The position numbers and the translations under genes were made by a program. From NCBI GenBank assembly GCA_019745775.1, contig JAIESR010000011.1:110185-174184 (forward strand): a stretch of 64,000 bases of DNA. The letters run 5' to 3'. The notes beneath the pieces were generated by a model. It made no database searches, was not told where the DNA came from, and saw only the letters and a program-made list of their open reading frames with translations. Position 1 is the first letter of the stretch; each line of letters starts with the position of its first letter. Positions 44,971 to 53,532 of this stretch are shown in pieces. The DNA is from Xanthobacteraceae bacterium (GTDB taxonomy: Bacteria; Pseudomonadota; Alphaproteobacteria; Rhizobiales; Xanthobacteraceae).

Positions 44971-46178
44971 CGCTTTAGCCAGGTTAAGACGCCCCGCCCG
45001 GCGGCGACGCCGGTGGCGAAGCACGCCTGCAACAGGTAGCCGCCGGTCGGCGCCTCCCAGTCGAGCATCTCACCCGCGACGAACGTGCCTGGCCTTTGTC
45101 GAAGCATGTAGTGCGCGTCGACCGCGTCGAAGGCGATGCCGCCGGCGGTGGAGATCGCACGGGCGATATCGGAAACGCCGGCAAGCCGCACCGGCACCGC
45201 TTTGACAAGCGCGGCCAGCGTTTCGGACGACAGCGCGGCCAGCTTTCCGGCCTGCGACTCCTGCAAAAGCCCGATGGCGACCGGCGTCAGGCCCGCTGCT
45301 TTGCGCAGGAATGTCGACAGCGACTGCTTGCCGCGCGCTACCCCGAATTTCTTGGCCAGCGCATCCGCCGTGAGATCGGGACGCAGGTCGATGTGCAGCG
45401 TCGCCTCACCCGCAGCGTCGATGGCGCTGCGGATCGCGCCTGACAGCGCATAGATACCGCCGCCTTCAAGCCCCGCGCGGGTGACCATGGCCTCGCCGCG
45501 CGTGATTTGCGTGCCGAGCGACAACGCAATGCGCTTGACCGGCTCGCCTTCGAAGCGACCCCGGAAGACATCCGACCAGTTCACCAGCACGCCGGCGTTG
45601 GCGGGCCGCAGCGGCGCGACTACGACGCCGGCGTGTGCCATGGTCTCCACCCAACTCCCGTCGGAGCCGAGTTTCGGCCAGCTCGCACCGCCAAGCGCCA
45701 GCACCGTCGCGTCGACCCGCTCAGTCACCACGCCTGATGGCGTTTCGAAGGTCAGCGCGCCGTCGTCGACCCAGCCGGTCCAGCGATGGCGCGGCTTGAA
45801 CACGACGCCGGCAGCATCGAGGCGCCGGAGCCAAGCGCGCAACAGCGGCGACGCCTTCAGGCGCTTCGGGAACACGCGCCCGCTCGATCCGACAAACGTT
45901 TCCTGCCCTGACGCCTCGCACCAGGCACGCAGTTTGGCCGGTGGAAACGCCTCGATCGCCGCGCGCAGGTGAGGCGTGGCCGCACCATAACGCGCAATTA
46001 GCGCATCGATCGGTTCCGAGTGCGTGAGATTAAGCCCGCCGCGCCCGGCCAGCAGGAACTTGCGGCCCGCCGCCGGCATCCGGTCGAACACCGTGACGCG
46101 CGCACCGCCGTGCGCCAGCACCTCGGCGGCCATCAGCCCGGCAGGTCCCGCTCCGACCACCGCGACGCTACTTTGCAT
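44967..46178 (-). CDS. FAD-dependent oxidoreductase, HI0933/BaiN-like (TIGR03862-type)
   Basis: A 403-residue flavoprotein. VAVVGAGPAGLMAAEVLAHG at the N-terminus is the FAD-binding fold. FLLAGRGGLNLTHSEP and the C-terminal GEMLDWEAPTGGYLLQACFATG are the typical end pieces of the HI0933-like family, where they bind FAD again. Related proteins reduce unsaturated ketones or are uncharacterised. The start is uncertain: ATG 46178 (AAGG upstream, 11-base overlap with the Mo-hydroxylase gene) or ATG 46193 (AGGG upstream). It is translated just behind the large subunit at 46168, so the two may be co-expressed. Confidence 0.88.
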   Translation of the reverse strand: MQSSVAVVGAGPAGLMAAEVLAHGGARVTVFDRMPAAGRKFLLAGRGGLNLTHSEPIDALIARYGAATPHLRAAIEAFPPAKLRAWCEASGQETFVGSSGRVFPKRLKASPLLRAWLRRLDAAGVVFKPRHRWTGWVDDGALTFETPSGVVTERVDATVLALGGASWPKLGSDGSWVETMAHAGVVVAPLRPANAGVLVNWSDVFRGRFEGEPVKRIALSLGTQITRGEAMVTRAGLEGGGIYALSGAIRSAIDAAGEATLHIDLRPDLTADALAKKFGVARGKQSLSTFLRKAAGLTPVAIGLLQESQAGKLAALSSETLAALVKAVPVRLAGVSDIARAISTAGGIAFDAVDAHYMLRQRPGTFVAGEMLDWEAPTGGYLLQACFATGVAAGRGVLTWLKR

Positions 46179-48519
46179 TCGCCTTGTTGCCATGGACCCT
46201 GGCGCGCTGGATCGCCGCCCAGACCCGGCTTGGGGTCGCCGGCATGTCGATGTGCTCAACGCCGAGCGGCCGCAGCGCATCGAGGATTGCGCCGATCACT
46301 GCCGGCGGCGCGCCGGTGGCGCCGGCCTCGCCGGCGGCCTTCACGCCGAGCGGATTGGTGGTCGACGGAATTTCCGCGAGCTCCGACACGATCTCCGGCA
46401 GGTCGTCGGCGCGCGGCATGCAGTAGTCCTGGAAGCTGCCGGTCACGAGCTGGCCGCTGCCGTCGTAGAGCACCGCCTCCATCAGCGCCTGCCCGACCCC
46501 CTGCGCCACGCCGCCATGGACCTGGCCTTCGCACAACAGGTGATTGATCACCCGGCCGACGTCGTCGACCGCGTGATAGCGCACCACGGCCACCGCGCCG
46601 CTCTCGGGATCGACCTCCACCTCGGCGATATGGCAGCCGTTCGGATAGTTCGGCGGCTCGCTCGAGAACGAGCCCGCGGCTTCGAGCCCGACCTCGAACT
46701 GCGGCGGCAGATGCATCGGCCGGTAGAACGCCTTGGCGACGTCGGTGAGCGCCATCGAACGGTCGGTGCCGACGATCCCGAATCGGCCGTCGCGGAACTC
46801 GACGTCGCCGACGGCAGTCTCCATCAGGTGCGCCGCCATCGGCTTCGCCTTTTCGATGATGGCGTCGGCGGCTTTTTTTAATGCGTTGCCGCCGACCTGC
46901 ATGCTGCGCGACGCGTAGGTGCCGCGACCGATCGGCACGGCGTCGGTGTCGCCCTGCACGAAGCGGATGCTGCCGAACGGCACGCCGAGCCACTCCGACA
47001 CCATCTGCGCGTAGACCGTCGCATGGCCTTGACCGTGCGAATGGGTGCCGGCGACGATCGTCACCATCCCGCTCGGGTCGAAGCGCAGCATCATGCGCTC
47101 GTTCAGCGTCGAGGCCTCTTCGAGGAAATAGCAGATGCCGCGGCCGCGCAGCCTGCCGCTCTTCTTCGATGCGGCGGCGCGCTTGCTGAAACCGGACCAG
47201 TCCGCGAGCTTCAGGCACTCGTCCATCACACGCGCGAAGTCGCCGCTGTCGTAGGTGGTGTTGGTGACGGTCTTGTGCGGCATCTGCGTCGGCTTGATGA
47301 AATTGCGCCGCCGGATCTCGACCGGATCGATGCCAGCCACCCGCGCCGCGCGGTCGAGCAGCCGCTCGATCAGATAGGTCGCCTCCGGGCGGCCGGCACC
47401 GCGATAAGGATGTACCGGACCGGTGTTGGTGTAGACGCCCTTCCCGACCGCGTGCAGTGCCGGGATGTCATAGACCCCGGGGGCAAGCTTCACGGTGAAA
47501 AAGACGGTCACCATGGTCGAGCCGAAATTGTGCGAGCCAACCGCGTGCATGGAATGGACACGCAGGCCGAGCACCTTGCCGTTGTCGTCGAGCGCAAGCT
47601 CGCCGCGCACGACCTGGTCGCGACCGTGGGTGTCGCCGAGCATCCCTTCCGAGCGCGTCGAGACCCACTTCACCGGCCGGCCGACGCGGCGCGAGGCCCA
47701 TAGCACCAGCCCGTCCTCGGGATAGCCGCCGCACTTCATGCCGAAGCCGCCGCCGACGTCGGGCGAGATCACGCGCAGCTTGGTTTCCGGGACCTTCAGC
47801 ACATTGGTGGCAAGCTGCGTGCGGTTGCCGTGCGGGTTCTGCGATGTCGCATACAGCGTATAGGCGTCGTCGGCGGCGTTGTAGCCGCCGATCGCCGCAC
47901 GCGGCTCGATCGAATTGGCGCTCAGGCGATTGCTTTCGAGCCGCAGCGACACCGTGTGGCGCGCCTTGGCGAAGGCGGCGTCGGTCGCGTCCTTGTTGCC
48001 GAAGGCGAGCGTGAACGTGACGTTGCCCGGGCATTCGTCCCAGATCGCCGGCGCGCCGGGCTTCACGGCGTCCTCGACCGAGGTCACCGACGGCAACGTC
48101 TCGTAGTGAACGTCAACCAGCTCGGCGGCGTCCTGCGCCTGCTCGAGGGTCTCGGCCACCACGAAGGCGACGCGGTCGCCGACCGCGCGCACCTTGTCGA
48201 CCGCGAGCAGCGGCCGCCGCGCCCGATGCCCCTTCGGGCCGCCGACGTCCTCCGGCATCGGCACCATCAGCAGGCCGATGCCATCGGCCGCCGCGTCCTT
48301 GCCGGTGAGGATGACGAGTACGCCGGGCGATGCCGCCGCCTTCGAGATGTCGATGCGCACGATGCGAGCATGCGCGTGCGGCGACATCACCACCACGCCG
48401 TAGCATTGCCGCGGCAAGGCTATGTCGTCGACATAGTTGCCGCGCCCGGTGATGAAGCGCTGGTCTTCGACCCGGCGCACCGGCTGGCCGATGCCGAATT
48501 TAGTAACGGTCGCGTCCAT
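46168..48519 (-). CDS. Solitary Mo-hydroxylase molybdopterin-binding large subunit (CoxL-like)
   Basis: A 783-residue catalytic subunit. VTKFGIGQPVRRVEDQRFITGRGNY at the start, split by family variation, is typical. It has VGGGFGMKCGGYPED in the middle, PYRGAGRPEATYLIERLLD in the second domain, and GVKAAGEAGATGAPPAV near the end with the presumed catalytic glutamate. The open frame extends to 48648, but the ATG at 48519 fits the family start and has GGGGGA upstream. No 2Fe-2S or FAD subunit gene is nearby, making it the second solitary large subunit in the window. A downstream flavoprotein overlaps it by 11 bases. Confidence 0.88.
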   Translation of the reverse strand: MDATVTKFGIGQPVRRVEDQRFITGRGNYVDDIALPRQCYGVVVMSPHAHARIVRIDISKAAASPGVLVILTGKDAAADGIGLLMVPMPEDVGGPKGHRARRPLLAVDKVRAVGDRVAFVVAETLEQAQDAAELVDVHYETLPSVTSVEDAVKPGAPAIWDECPGNVTFTLAFGNKDATDAAFAKARHTVSLRLESNRLSANSIEPRAAIGGYNAADDAYTLYATSQNPHGNRTQLATNVLKVPETKLRVISPDVGGGFGMKCGGYPEDGLVLWASRRVGRPVKWVSTRSEGMLGDTHGRDQVVRGELALDDNGKVLGLRVHSMHAVGSHNFGSTMVTVFFTVKLAPGVYDIPALHAVGKGVYTNTGPVHPYRGAGRPEATYLIERLLDRAARVAGIDPVEIRRRNFIKPTQMPHKTVTNTTYDSGDFARVMDECLKLADWSGFSKRAAASKKSGRLRGRGICYFLEEASTLNERMMLRFDPSGMVTIVAGTHSHGQGHATVYAQMVSEWLGVPFGSIRFVQGDTDAVPIGRGTYASRSMQVGGNALKKAADAIIEKAKPMAAHLMETAVGDVEFRDGRFGIVGTDRSMALTDVAKAFYRPMHLPPQFEVGLEAAGSFSSEPPNYPNGCHIAEVEVDPESGAVAVVRYHAVDDVGRVINHLLCEGQVHGGVAQGVGQALMEAVLYDGSGQLVTGSFQDYCMPRADDLPEIVSELAEIPSTTNPLGVKAAGEAGATGAPPAVIGAILDALRPLGVEHIDMPATPSRVWAAIQRARVHGNKANAK

Positions 48520-48710
48520 CGTGAACATTCCCCCGCCGTCAGGAAAATGCCGACTATCCGATCCAAACAGGACTATCGCACGTTTGCAATCGCGCGGTTT
48601 TGGGCGACGCGACGCCGCGAATGAGGCCGGGTGAGACGATTGCTGCATTTTGAGTGAACCGGTCGCCGTGCTAAGCAGCCGCCGGCCGTTTTCAGTCGCC
48701 TGGAGTGTCC

Positions 48711-49547
48711 ATGTCCGTTGTCGCTTCGTCGCCGCGCGTTTTTCTTACAATCGCTGCTCTTGCCATTTGCCTGACCGGCGCACTCGCCGGAGACGACATC
48801 CTGTTCGAGCGCGAGTCGCCCTATGTGCCTACGCCGCAGGACGTGGTCGAAGGGATGCTTGATATGGCGAAGATCAAGCCCGGCGAATACCTGATCGACC
48901 TCGGCTCCGGCGACGGCCGTATCGTCGTGGCGGCGGCGCAGCGCGGTGCGCGCGCTTACGGCGTCGATCTCAACCCGAAGCGCGTCCAGGAAGCCGTCGC
49001 CAATGCCGCCAAGGCCAAGGTGAGCGATCGCGCGACCTTCGAGGTGAAGGACCTGTTCGATACCGACGTCAGTAAAGCCGACGTGGTCACGACCTATCTC
49101 TTGCCGCTTGTCAATCTCGACCTGCGGCCGCGGCTCCTGGGGCAGATGCGTCCCGGGGCGCGGCTCATCACCCATGCCTTCCACATGGGCGACGACTGGT
49201 GGCCGGACGCTACCGAGAATCTGCGCGGGCGCGTGCTTTTCGCATGGACGATTCCGGCGAAGGTCGCCGGGCGCTGGCAGGTGCAGAGCGACGACGGCAA
49301 CTTCGTGCTCGACATCGATCAGGCGTTCCAGAGCTTCAAGGCTGCCGCGCACGTCGAGCGCTACACGCTGCCCAAGGTGGTCGAGGCGCACACCACGCAG
49401 ATTCGGGATGGACGGCTTAACGGCACCGAAATTTCTTTCGCGATCGATATGGGCATCGGCCCGCGCGTGTTCCGCGGGCGCGTCGAAGGCAATACCATGG
49501 TCGGCATCGCCCCGCAGGGTTGGAAGGCGACGCGCTTGGCTCGCTGA
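48711..49547 (+). CDS. Class I SAM-dependent methyltransferase-fold protein with signal peptide
   Basis: A 278-residue protein. The SAM-binding fold is clear: IDLGSGDGRIVVAAAQRGA with motif I, then the acidic VDLNPKR loop and a DLF strand. Unexpectedly the N-terminus is a good signal peptide (about 1-26: SSPRVFLTIAALAICLTGALAG), predicting export, although SAM is cytoplasmic. The C-terminal half (about 165-278) is beta-rich and lacks known motifs. The ATG at 48711 has GGAG five bases before it; a GTG at 48705 is less likely. The gene diverges from the solitary Mo-hydroxylase. Substrate unknown. Confidence 0.82.
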   Translation: MSVVASSPRVFLTIAALAICLTGALAGDDILFERESPYVPTPQDVVEGMLDMAKIKPGEYLIDLGSGDGRIVVAAAQRGARAYGVDLNPKRVQEAVANAAKAKVSDRATFEVKDLFDTDVSKADVVTTYLLPLVNLDLRPRLLGQMRPGARLITHAFHMGDDWWPDATENLRGRVLFAWTIPAKVAGRWQVQSDDGNFVLDIDQAFQSFKAAAHVERYTLPKVVEAHTTQIRDGRLNGTEISFAIDMGIGPRVFRGRVEGNTMVGIAPQGWKATRLAR

Positions 49548-49553
49548 TTGCGA

Positions 49554-50873
49554 TCAGCCTCGCTTGCCTCTGTCGCGTCGCACGACGAGCAAGCCGTCCA
49601 CGCGGCTGGCGACAATCACGCCGGTTGGCGCAACAACGAAGTCGCGTATCCGTCCGAGCCTGATCGGTTCGTTTTCGACCACACGATTATCAACGATTAC
49701 GACTCTGTACAAAGAAAGCGAGCGAGGAGCCATGCCGGCGATAAGGTAACTGCCGACCCAATTTGGGAACTCGAAGCTGTCGGCGGGCACTTTACGGATT
49801 TGGCCGATCCCGATCCCCGGCGAGTATGAGAATATCGGTTTCGTGTATCGGTCATGCCGCCCGTAACTCACGCCGACATCCGCCAAATAAACGTCCTCCG
49901 GATCCGCGCCGTAGTTGGTGCCGTACGTCTCGTGGGGCCAACCGTAATGCAGGTTCTCGCGAATGATGTTGATCTCGTCTCCACCGGATGGACCGTGCTC
50001 GGTCTCCAGCAAGGTTTGTGTGTCCGCGTCCCACAGCAACCCCTGAGGATTCCGATGTCCGCGCGAATAGATCGCAAATCCCTCGCCGGGCTTTCCTACC
50101 AGAATCTTGCCGAAACTCGAGTTTTCGTCGGCAGCCAAGGGACTTTTCCAGAAGTCGCCGACCGTCAAAAACATCCGGCCTGTTGAATCCTGCTGAATGC
50201 GGCCACCCCCGTGGTTCAGACCATACGGCGGAAGCGTGCATGAAGTCTGGAACACCGGACGTTGTTCGATCGGGCCGGGCTCCTGAATGACGATCTCATC
50301 GAGCTTCAGCGATACGCAGGTCTTCGTATCGATCGTAACGTAAGACACGTAGACCTTGTTTGTGTCCGGCGCCTTGAAAATATCTGTACCGCGGTGCACG
50401 CCTTTAACAATCCCGAGTTGCCGCGTGGACAGCTCCTGCTTCTCCATCTGCAGCAGACTAAGGGAGACCGCTCCATCGCGCGTGAAATGCAGGAAGCTGA
50501 AGACCCCGTCCTCGTCCGCCAGCGGGGCGATGTGGCCCTCCGGGAAGTGTGGGAACAGCCGCGCCTTTACGCGATGCAACATCGTGCCAAGAACGAACTC
50601 ACGGGTTCCATCGGCCAGCGTTAGCGTCTGGATCTCGCCCTGCCCCCGTTTCGCCGCCTGGGCCCGTCGAACGGAAGCGGGAGGTGCCAGACCGACGGCC
50701 TTCCGCAAGTCCGCATAGTAGCCCCGCGCGAACGGCCAGTTCTGGTGGCGATAGTTATGAGCGCCCGCAAAGAACGATACCGCGGCGACAACGACTATGG
50801 CCCCAATCCACCCGCGTCGCGCCGTTGCTATGGGGCGCAGCGTCGAGGCAATCTCACGCACCGAAAAACGCAT
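49554..50873 (-). CDS. PQQ-type sugar (glucose/sorbosone) dehydrogenase-like propeller, membrane anchored
   Basis: A 439-residue protein with an N-terminal membrane span (about 22-36: WIGAIVVVAAVSFFA) and a periplasmic beta-propeller. YSRGHRNPQGLLWD, ETEHGPSGGDEINIIRENLH and YGWPHETYG are hallmark GSDH-family segments around the quinone or calcium pocket. Whether PQQ is bound cannot be judged. Codon use is less GC-biased than neighbours, which suggests transfer. ATG at 50873 (GCGGGA upstream) is preferred to 50918. It ends six bases from the convergent methyltransferase-like gene. Confidence 0.82.
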   Translation of the reverse strand: MRFSVREIASTLRPIATARRGWIGAIVVVAAVSFFAGAHNYRHQNWPFARGYYADLRKAVGLAPPASVRRAQAAKRGQGEIQTLTLADGTREFVLGTMLHRVKARLFPHFPEGHIAPLADEDGVFSFLHFTRDGAVSLSLLQMEKQELSTRQLGIVKGVHRGTDIFKAPDTNKVYVSYVTIDTKTCVSLKLDEIVIQEPGPIEQRPVFQTSCTLPPYGLNHGGGRIQQDSTGRMFLTVGDFWKSPLAADENSSFGKILVGKPGEGFAIYSRGHRNPQGLLWDADTQTLLETEHGPSGGDEINIIRENLHYGWPHETYGTNYGADPEDVYLADVGVSYGRHDRYTKPIFSYSPGIGIGQIRKVPADSFEFPNWVGSYLIAGMAPRSLSLYRVVIVDNRVVENEPIRLGRIRDFVVAPTGVIVASRVDGLLVVRRDRGKRG

Positions 50874-51060
50874 TCCCGCAACAACCCCAAACCACAAACC
50901 ACAAACCAACCATGACATACCATACGTCCGCTGTCAGTTCACCCTTGGGCCCGCAGCTGCATTGGCGGCTGGGGGGAGCGACCTATCGTCCAACTGGCGA
51001 CCGTGATAGCGAACAGTTTTGCGCGTTGCCGACGCAGAACGGGCACGCTCGGAGGAACCT

Positions 51061-51990
51061 TTGGTCATCGACTTCCACACCCATGTCTATCCGCTCAAGC
51101 AGCAGGCCGCGCCGGCGTGGCAGGGCAAATGCCCGATGACGATCGAGAACGTGCTCGCGGCGCAGGACCGCCACGGCGTCGACGCCACCGTCATCAGCAA
51201 CCACACGCCTTATCTGCGCCACGCCGACTTCGACAAGATCCTGGTCGACCATCACGAGATCAACAAGTTCCTGGCCGAGCAGCAGGCGACGCACGCCGGC
51301 AAGATCTACGCACTGGCCTGCTCGATCCCGAACGGGCGCGACGACTATCTCAAGGAGCTCGAGCGCGCGATCAAGGTCGACGGCATGAAGGGCGTGATGA
51401 TCCGCGCCAGCCACCAGCACGCCTATCCCGACGCCGACGAAGCGAAGCCATTCTTCAGGCTCTGCACCGATCTCGATGTGCCGGTCGTGATCCATCCGCC
51501 GCCGGTCGGCTACGGCGAAGAGGTGATGAACGACTATCGCCTGGCATCGAGCGTCGGCCGGCCGCAGGACAATTGCCTGGCGCTGGCGCGGCTGATCGTG
51601 CGCGGCATCTTCGAACAGTTCCCGACGCTCAAGCTCGTGGTCACCCATCTCGGCGGCGGCATCTGCGAGGTGATCGGCCGCATGAACTACGCCTACACCT
51701 TGCAAGAGGAAGCGTTCTTCCTCGGCAGCTACGAGCCGATGCTGATCAAGCATCCGCCGCTGCACTATCTGAAGATGTGCTACCTCGACAGCGTCTGCTA
51801 CCACCTGCCGGCCGCGCGCTGCGTGGTCGAAACCGTCGGCGCCGACCGGTTCGTGTTCGGCACCGACGCGCCGCCGCTGACGCCGATCAAAGGCGACGGC
51901 ATTCAGATGATCCGCGACTTGAAGCTTTCGCCTGCCGACGAGGCGAAGGTGTTTTCCGGCAACGCGAAGAAGCTGCTGAAGATCGCCTGA
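51061..51990 (+). CDS. Amidohydrolase-2 family metal-dependent hydrolase/decarboxylase
   Basis: A 309-residue TIM-barrel enzyme. HxH at the extreme N-terminus (VIDFHTHVYPL), VVIHPPPVGYGE with a metal histidine, VVTHLGGGICEVIGR and the metal aspartate in FGTDAPPL are all present. The start is TTG at 51061: GGAGG stands exactly five bases upstream and the protein then begins right at the first beta-strand, whereas the earlier ATG adds a charged, non-family leader. It is followed 93 bases later by a binding protein in the same direction, a pairing seen again at 54878-57924. Confidence 0.88.
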   Translation: MVIDFHTHVYPLKQQAAPAWQGKCPMTIENVLAAQDRHGVDATVISNHTPYLRHADFDKILVDHHEINKFLAEQQATHAGKIYALACSIPNGRDDYLKELERAIKVDGMKGVMIRASHQHAYPDADEAKPFFRLCTDLDVPVVIHPPPVGYGEEVMNDYRLASSVGRPQDNCLALARLIVRGIFEQFPTLKLVVTHLGGGICEVIGRMNYAYTLQEEAFFLGSYEPMLIKHPPLHYLKMCYLDSVCYHLPAARCVVETVGADRFVFGTDAPPLTPIKGDGIQMIRDLKLSPADEAKVFSGNAKKLLKIA

Positions 51991-52083
51991 GCCTGCGCGG
52001 CGCAAACTGCCGCAGCCGCATGCAATTGCTGGCGTGCGGCGTTGAACTTATGCTTCGGCGGAAACGCCCGGAGCAAGAACAAG

Positions 52084-53112
52084 ATGAAATCCCGCATTTA
52101 TGGGTGGCTGGTGCTGCTCGCACTCGCGCCGGCCGGCGCGGCCGCGCAGACCGATCCGATCGCCGCATTCTACAAAGGCAAGACCGTCACCATCGTGTCG
52201 AGCGGCGGCGTCGGCGGTCCGATCGACCTCGCCTGCCGCGTGGTGGCGAAATTCCTGCCCCGCCACATCCCCGGCAATCCGACCATCGTGGTGCGCAACA
52301 TGCCGGGCGGCGGCCACGTGCTGATGTCGAACTTCATGTACACGCAGGCCGCCAAGGACGGAACGTATATCGGCGGCGTGGTGAACAGTATCCCGACCCA
52401 TCAGGTGATCGACGGCCGCGGCGTGCGCTACGACGCCGGCAAGTTCATCTGGCTGGGCTCGACCGGCTTCGCCAACCTGATGACCATGGCGTGGCACACC
52501 GCCGGGTTCAAAACGATCAAGGACGTGTTCGAGCGCGAATTGCTCACCGGCGTGACGGGCGTCGGCTCCGGCACCTACATCTACACCAACGCGATGAACG
52601 TGATCCTCGGCACCAGGTTCAAGATGGTGATGGGCTACAAGGACTCGGCGTCCGTCGATCTCGCAATCGAGCGCGGCGAGGTGCAGGCGCGCGGCGGCAT
52701 GACGCTGACCGGCGTCAAGCAGGAACGCCCGCAATGGGTCAGCGAGAAGAAGGTCGTCTTCCTTGTGCAGACCGGCGCCGAGAAGGAAGCCGAATATCCC
52801 GACGTGCCGCTGATGCACGAGCTCGCCCGCAACGACGAGGAACGCTCGATCCTCGAGCTGATCTCGTCCCCGGCGGCGCTCGGGCGGCCGTTTTTCCTGC
52901 CACCGGAGGTGCCGGGCGATCGCGTCGCCGCGCTGCGCAAGGCGTTCGCGGCAACGATGAAGGACCCCGACTATATTGCCGAAGGCAACAAGGTGAGGCT
53001 CGACATGAATCCGCTCAGCGCCGAGCGCGTCACGGGGCTGGTCAACGCAACGGTCAACGCACCGTCGAGCGTCGTGGCGAAGGCGCGGGCGATGCTGGGG
53101 ACGGAGAAGTAG
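52084..53112 (+). CDS. TctC/Bug-like periplasmic binding protein
   Basis: A 342-residue exported protein with a signal peptide (about 1-20, ending GAAAQ). The mature start TDPIAAFYKGKTVTIVSSGG and the HIPGNPTIVVRNMPGGGH loop place it with the FYKGKT subgroup (2411, 13072). It differs from them in pocket residues (GGPIDLACR instead of GYDVxAR). The ATG at 52084 is chosen over 52042 because the signal peptide starts there. It probably forms an operon with the amidohydrolase upstream. Confidence 0.86.
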   Translation: MKSRIYGWLVLLALAPAGAAAQTDPIAAFYKGKTVTIVSSGGVGGPIDLACRVVAKFLPRHIPGNPTIVVRNMPGGGHVLMSNFMYTQAAKDGTYIGGVVNSIPTHQVIDGRGVRYDAGKFIWLGSTGFANLMTMAWHTAGFKTIKDVFERELLTGVTGVGSGTYIYTNAMNVILGTRFKMVMGYKDSASVDLAIERGEVQARGGMTLTGVKQERPQWVSEKKVVFLVQTGAEKEAEYPDVPLMHELARNDEERSILELISSPAALGRPFFLPPEVPGDRVAALRKAFAATMKDPDYIAEGNKVRLDMNPLSAERVTGLVNATVNAPSSVVAKARAMLGTEK

Positions 53113-53126
53113 CGACGGCGATCGCC

Positions 53127-53384
53127 TCAGAACCAGCCGCGCTCCAGTCTCAACACGTCGCCCGTGCGCGGATCGATCCGCATGTACACGTAGCGGCCGG
53201 TGACGTCTCGGCCCTCGACCTTCCAGACGCCGTCGTCGAGCCGGAGCCGGTTGATCGCAACGACGCCGTTCTGCGCGGCGATGGCCTGCGCGTCGGCGGA
53301 CGATACGAAATAAGCCTGGGACGACGCGGGTGAGGCCGCAAACAACAGGGCAAAAAGGGCTGCAGTCGCGAAAGCGCTACGCAT
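53127..53384 (-). CDS. Small secreted PepSY-like protein
   Basis: An 85-residue protein with a signal peptide (about 1-23: FATAALFALLFAASPASSQA). The mature part (about 62 residues) has the alpha-then-beta pattern with DGVWKVEGRDVTGRYVYMRI and DPRTGDVLRLERGW that resembles a single PepSY domain. It is likely periplasmic and may bind or inhibit something; nothing more can be said. It is convergent with the binding-protein gene (14-base gap). GGAGATCAGCC precedes the ATG. Confidence 0.7.
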   Translation of the reverse strand: MRSAFATAALFALLFAASPASSQAYFVSSADAQAIAAQNGVVAINRLRLDDGVWKVEGRDVTGRYVYMRIDPRTGDVLRLERGWF

Positions 53385-53532
53385 GGCTGATCTCCTTCAA
53401 CAAATCTCCCGCAGGGCCTATAGCTCGGAAATGGGGCACAGTGAGGCAGCCCAGCCCCGCCCCTCGGGTCACGGCAAAAGAAGCATGTGCGGATGCACTT
53501 GCGCCGGGCAACGCCGATAAACGATTGAAAAA

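Noticed and set aside
51003..53333. 776-residue plus-strand open frame
   Set aside because: Spans an amidohydrolase and a binding-protein gene in the wrong frame; its Arg-rich composition shows it is not coding.
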